Assembly (NCBI GenBank): GCA_036399695.1
Contig: DASWMP010000002.1
Location: forward strand, 1 to 8,422
DNA: 8,422 bases
Origin: DASVEE01 sp036399695
GTDB taxonomy: Bacteria > Acidobacteriota > Thermoanaerobaculia > Gp7-AA8
Direction of reading: 5' to 3'
Each line of letters starts with the position of its first letter. The stretch's first letter is position 1. The notes beneath the pieces are model-generated. The model saw nothing but the letters and a program-made list of their open reading frames with translations. It was not told the origin of the DNA and made no database searches. Made by a program: the position numbers and the translations under genes. Shown piece by piece: positions 5,464 to 8,422 of this stretch.

Positions 5464-5889
5464 GTGCCGCGCACCTACACCGCCACCTCCGAGGAGCAGT
5501 CCGAAGCCATTGGCCGGGAGCTGGCGCGCACCCTCTCGCCCGACGCCGTTGTGCACCTGGTCGGCGACCTCGGGGCCGGCAAGACCTTTCTGGCCCGAGC
5601 GATCGCCGCGGAGCTGGGGGCCGATCCGCTGGAAGTGGCCTCGCCGTCTTTTGCCATCGTCCACGAGTACCCTCGGCCGCACGGCGCACCGATCATCCAC
5701 ATCGACGGTTACCGGCTGTCCGAGAACCGGCGGGAGTGGCTGGAGATCGGGATTCCGGAGCTGCTTTCCGGTCCCGGCGTGAAGCTCATCGAATGGCCGA
5801 AGGAGGCCTTCGAGCAATTCGAGAACGGTCACGTGGAAATCGCCATCGTCGTCAAGGACGACGGCTCGCGCGAGATCACCGTCTCGTAA
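5464..5889 (+). CDS. tsaE: tRNA t6A37 biosynthesis ATPase TsaE
   Basis: This P-loop ATPase works with TsaB and TsaD in the cytoplasm to form threonylcarbamoyl-adenosine at position 37 of ANN-decoding tRNAs. From the GTG start it is 141 residues, normal for the family. It shows Walker A GDLGAGKT (34-41), the switch-like SPSFAIVHEY segment (about 61-70), HIDGYRL (79-85, with the conserved Asp81) and LIEWPKEAF (108-116). The usual annotation would start at ATG 5455 and add three residues (Met-Pro-Ser). I prefer GTG 5464 because a TAGAAT hexamer overlaps that ATG and sits 7 nt before the GTG, as seen for the other genes here. It follows nnr and precedes purL; tsaB and tsaD are not in the window. 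Function is very likely; the start is less certain. Confidence 0.95.
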   Translation: MPRTYTATSEEQSEAIGRELARTLSPDAVVHLVGDLGAGKTFLARAIAAELGADPLEVASPSFAIVHEYPRPHGAPIIHIDGYRLSENRREWLEIGIPELLSGPGVKLIEWPKEAFEQFENGHVEIAIVVKDDGSREITVS

Positions 5890-5899
5890 AGCGCTGCTG

Positions 5900-5944
5900 C
5901 TTCAATTTTTTGAAGGCCGGAACCTCGATGACGAGCTTTCGGCC
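5900..5944. other. Two adjacent small hairpins between tsaE and purL
   Basis: The 109-nt gap holds CTTCAA (5900-5905) pairing with TTGAAG (5910-5915) around TTTT. Next to it is a nested structure: GGCCG (5915-5919) with CGGCC (5940-5944), enclosing CTCG (5924-5927) with CGAG (5932-5935). The first may help end tsaE transcription, but it has no downstream T-tract, so it is not a classical terminator. Stems are short and could be chance. Confidence 0.3.
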
Positions 5945-5984
5945 CTCGTTTACCTGCTCCGGTAGCCGAAAACGTGACAGCGGA

Positions 5985-5990
5985 TAGAAT
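5985..5990 (+). promoter_or_regulatory. Putative -10 element (TAGAAT) for purL
   Basis: TAGAAT, identical to the tsaE hexamer, ends 8 nt before the purL ATG at 5999. Transcription would start at or within two bases of the ATG, leaving no room for a ribosome binding site or for a purine riboswitch in the leader. No clear -35 is visible. That spacing also makes a classical purR-style attenuation leader unlikely. Confidence 0.6.
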
Positions 5991-5998
5991 CCGCGGCG

Positions 5999-8233
5999 AT
6001 GAATCAGCCGCAGATCACCCCCTCGGTCGTCGCCCAGCACGGCATCACCCCCGACGAGTACCAGCGCATCGAACAGATCCTCGGGCGCGCCCCCAACTAC
6101 ACCGAGCTCGGGATCTTCTCGGTCATGTGGTCCGAGCACTGCTCGTACAAGTCCAGCCGCGTCCATCTCCGCAAGTTCCCGACGACCGGCCCACGCGTCG
6201 TCCAGGGGCCGGGCGAGAACGCCGGCGTCATCGACATCGGCGACGGCTGGGTCGCGGCCTTCAAGATGGAGTCGCACAACCACCCCTCCTACATCGAGCC
6301 CTACCAGGGAGCGGCTACCGGCGTTGGCGGCATCCTCCGCGACATCTTCACCATGGGCGCGCGCCCCATCGCCTGCCTCGACTCCCTCCGCTTCGGCGAG
6401 CTCACCGCGCCGAAGATGAAGTACCTGGTCGACGGCGTCGTGCGCGGCATCAGCGGCTACGGCAACTGCATCGGCATCCCCACCGTCGGCGGCGAGACCT
6501 CCTTCCACGCCTCCTACAACGGCAACATCCTGGTCAACGTCTTCGCCCTCGGCGTCACGAAGCGGGAGAAGATCTTCACCGGCACCGCCAGCGGCGTCGG
6601 CAATCCCGTGATCTACGTCGGCTCGAAGACAGGCCGCGACGGCATTCACGGCGCGACCATGGCCTCGGCCGAATTCGACGAAGCCTCGGAAGAGAAACGC
6701 CCCACCGTGCAGGTCGGCGACCCCTTCACCGAGAAGCTCCTCCTCGAGGCCTGCCTGGAGATCATGGACTCGGATGCCATCGTCGGCATCCAGGACATGG
6801 GAGCGGCCGGCCTGACGTCGTCGTCGTTCGAGATGGCCGGCCGCGCCGGCACCGGCGTGCGCATGCACCTGGACCGCGTCCCGATGCGCGAGAGCGGCAT
6901 GACGCCGTACGAGATCATGCTCAGCGAATCGCAGGAGCGGATGCTCATCGTCGCCAAGAAGGGCCGCGAGGACGAGGTCGTGGCCGTCTTCGAAAAGTGG
7001 GACCTCAACGCCGCCGTCGTAGGCGAGGTGACGGACGACGGCTTCGTGCGCCTGCACTGGCACGGCGAGGAAGTGGCCGTGATCCCGGTCGAGCCGATCT
7101 CCACCGAAGCGCCGCTGTACGAGCGCCCGCTGGCGCGCCCGGAGTACGCGGACCGCGTCGCTCCGCTGGTCGAACGTGAGCGCACGGAAGACGGCGACCT
7201 CACGGCGACGCTGCTGCGCCTGATCGCCTCGCCGAACCTCTGCTCGAAGCACTGGATCTTCGAGCAGTACGACACGACCGTGCGCACCAACACCATCGCC
7301 GGTCCGGAAGCGCGCGACGCGGCCGTGGTGCGGGTGAAGGAGACGGGGCGCGGCCTGGCCATGACGTCGGACGTGAATCCGGTCTACTGCTACCTCGATC
7401 CCTACGAAGGGGGCAAGCAGGCCGTCGCCGAAGCGGCCCGCAACGTAGCGGTGAGCGGCGGACGTCCGGTGGCCATCACCGACTGCCTGAACTTCGGCTC
7501 GCCCGAGCGGCCGGACATCATGTGGCAGTTCGCCGAGTGCATCCGCGGGATCAGCGATGCCTGCCTGGCGCTCGAGACGCCGGTCGTCTCCGGCAATGTG
7601 TCGTTCTACAACGAGACGGAAGGACGCGCGGTCTACCCGACGCCGTCCGTCGGCATGGTCGGCATCCTCGAACGCGATACCGACGGCCACGGCCTGCAGT
7701 TCCCGGACGCGAAGCTGGACGTAGTCCTCCTCGGCGGAACGCGCGAAGAGCTGGGTGGTTCCGAATGGCAGCAGATGTTCGTCCCCGACGCGCTCGCGTT
7801 GCCGCCGCGCGTGGACCTCGAGCGCGAGCGGGCGCTCATCGAGCTGCTGCTCGAGCTGCATCCGGTGATCCGCAGCGCACACGATCTGGCGAACGGCGGC
7901 CTGGCCGTGGCGCTCGCGGAGTCGTCGACCGGCGGCATCGGCTGCCACGTCGATCTGGCCGGTCACGCCGATGATCTCGACGCCACGGCGCTGCTGTTCA
8001 GCGAGTCACAGGGACGGGTGGTGGTGTCTTGCGCTCCCGAGCAGACGGCCGAGGTGCTGCGGATGGCGGAAGCCCGCGGGATTCCGGCGCTGCGGATCGG
8101 GCACACCGCGCACGGCATGTTCCTCATCGAGCGCAACGGCGTGCCGCTGGTGCGCGTGAGTGCGCCGGAGCTGCTGCGCGTCTGGCGCAGCGCCTTCGCG
8201 CTGCTGCTCGGCGGCGACACCATCGAGCACTGA
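5999..8233 (+). CDS. purL: Phosphoribosylformylglycinamidine synthase subunit PurL
   Basis: This is the 744-residue synthetase subunit of FGAM synthase, the fourth step of de novo purine synthesis, converting FGAR to FGAM with ATP and ammonia delivered by PurQ in a complex with PurS. The length fits the small PurL type found with separate PurS and PurQ, rather than the about 1300-residue fused enzyme. Key motifs are MWSEHCSYKSS (43-53, His47), FKMESHNHPS (88-97, Glu91 and His93), GAATGVGGILRD (104-115), PTVGGE (161-166), DMGAAGL (266-272), the second-half VSGGRPVAITDCLNFG (about 485-500) and HDLANGGLAVALAES (628-642). No frameshift or loss is seen. The ATG is preceded by TAGAAT at 8 nt. purS and purQ are not in the window, so the pathway genes are dispersed here. 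No terminator is evident downstream. Confidence 0.98.
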   Translation: MNQPQITPSVVAQHGITPDEYQRIEQILGRAPNYTELGIFSVMWSEHCSYKSSRVHLRKFPTTGPRVVQGPGENAGVIDIGDGWVAAFKMESHNHPSYIEPYQGAATGVGGILRDIFTMGARPIACLDSLRFGELTAPKMKYLVDGVVRGISGYGNCIGIPTVGGETSFHASYNGNILVNVFALGVTKREKIFTGTASGVGNPVIYVGSKTGRDGIHGATMASAEFDEASEEKRPTVQVGDPFTEKLLLEACLEIMDSDAIVGIQDMGAAGLTSSSFEMAGRAGTGVRMHLDRVPMRESGMTPYEIMLSESQERMLIVAKKGREDEVVAVFEKWDLNAAVVGEVTDDGFVRLHWHGEEVAVIPVEPISTEAPLYERPLARPEYADRVAPLVERERTEDGDLTATLLRLIASPNLCSKHWIFEQYDTTVRTNTIAGPEARDAAVVRVKETGRGLAMTSDVNPVYCYLDPYEGGKQAVAEAARNVAVSGGRPVAITDCLNFGSPERPDIMWQFAECIRGISDACLALETPVVSGNVSFYNETEGRAVYPTPSVGMVGILERDTDGHGLQFPDAKLDVVLLGGTREELGGSEWQQMFVPDALALPPRVDLERERALIELLLELHPVIRSAHDLANGGLAVALAESSTGGIGCHVDLAGHADDLDATALLFSESQGRVVVSCAPEQTAEVLRMAEARGIPALRIGHTAHGMFLIERNGVPLVRVSAPELLRVWRSAFALLLGGDTIEH

Positions 8234-8249
8234 CGCGCAGTAAGTCTGA

Positions 8250-8270
8250 TCTCGGAGTGCGGTGGCGAAC
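8250..8270. repeat. Truncated copy of the double-hairpin repeat (copy 3)
   Basis: These 21 bases, TCTCGGAGTGCGGTGGCGAAC, match the first 21 bases of the complete repeat exactly and then stop abruptly at the turn of the left-arm hairpin. The next bases (GGAGGGTGTC) are unrelated. It lies 17 nt after the purL stop. A clean break at the hairpin turn suggests loss or replacement at a recombination or replication-slippage point. Confidence 0.85.
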
Positions 8271-8345
8271 GGAGGGTGTCTCAACACGGTGCGCCTCGAT
8301 CTACTCCCTTGGTTCTGCCGTCGATGAACCGGCGCCTGCGGGCGC

Positions 8346-8367
8346 GGACAGACAGGAGTGTCTGTCC
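8346..8367. repeat. Perfect 9-bp hairpin (GGACAGACA / TGTCTGTCC)
   Basis: GGACAGACA (8346-8354) and TGTCTGTCC (8359-8367) pair perfectly around GGAG. No T-tract follows on either strand, so it is not a standard terminator. It is unrelated to the other palindromes and may be another dispersed intergenic repeat. The rest of 8234-8422 shows no convincing gene. Confidence 0.7.
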
Positions 8368-8422
8368 CACATTCAGATTCCGCCGAATATCGGGCACCCG
8401 CGGCACGCTGGCATTCAATGTG

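Noticed and set aside
5876..7966. Long leftward open frame (696 codons) opposite purL
   Set aside because: It is antisense to a clear purL. The translation is His/Arg/Asp rich with no domain, as expected of a GC-rich shadow frame. Its tail between tsaE and purL reads plausibly but has no start codon of its own in the gap.
8324..8422. Possible gene start running off the right edge
   Set aside because: The frame is short, passes through a perfect hairpin repeat, has no -10-like hexamer at the usual spacing and no recognisable protein motif.

Overview
This is an 8.4 kb stretch of GC-rich bacterial chromosome holding seven protein genes, all apparently intact and mostly housekeeping. The gene content (a PilZ domain protein, a DUF2064 glycosyltransferase-like protein, a SAM hydroxide adenosyltransferase), the high GC and the dense small palindromic repeats suggest an uncultured Acidobacteriota-type organism. 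That assignment is an inference from style and is not proven by any marker here.

Layout: positions 1-107 hold palindromic repeats. A leftward cluster runs from 3015 down to 107: SAM hydroxide adenosyltransferase (2122-3015), a penicillin-binding transpeptidase overlapping it by 46 nt (509-2167), and a PilZ protein 18 nt further on (107-490). A rightward series starts only 21 nt away from the leftward cluster: DUF2064 glycosyltransferase-like protein (3037-3678), a long inverted repeat (3677-3833), bifunctional NAD(P)HX epimerase/dehydratase nnr (3866-5371), a double-hairpin repeat (5372-5449), tsaE (5464-5889) and purL (5999-8233). The last 190 bases carry a truncated copy of the double-hairpin repeat and another hairpin, with no convincing gene.

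The most interesting signals are regulatory and structural. Six of the seven genes have a TANNNT -10-like hexamer ending only 5-8 nt before the chosen start codon, with no visible Shine-Dalgarno sequence, which points to leaderless mRNAs as the local rule. At 3013-3039 the two divergent genes appear to share one near-palindromic -10 (core TATA at 3024-3027), with a GTG start 6 or 7 nt away on each side. The seventh gene, the transpeptidase, lacks this signal and overlaps the gene before it, as expected for an internal operon gene.

The repeats are also unusual. A 32-nt-arm inverted repeat, whose arms are themselves hairpins, occurs twice nearly identically and once truncated, with a fourth related hairpin showing compensatory base changes. 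A 9-nt minisatellite of eight units sits in frame inside the SAM hydroxide adenosyltransferase gene and encodes a Ser-X-X loop. I found no CRISPR array, RNA gene, defence system or complete mobile element.

Functionally the rightward genes are core metabolism: NAD(P)H repair, tRNA t6A formation and purine synthesis; nnr next to tsaE is a recurrent bacterial pairing. The leftward group joins SAM breakdown, peptidoglycan cross-linking and a likely cyclic-di-GMP sensor, with no obvious single pathway.
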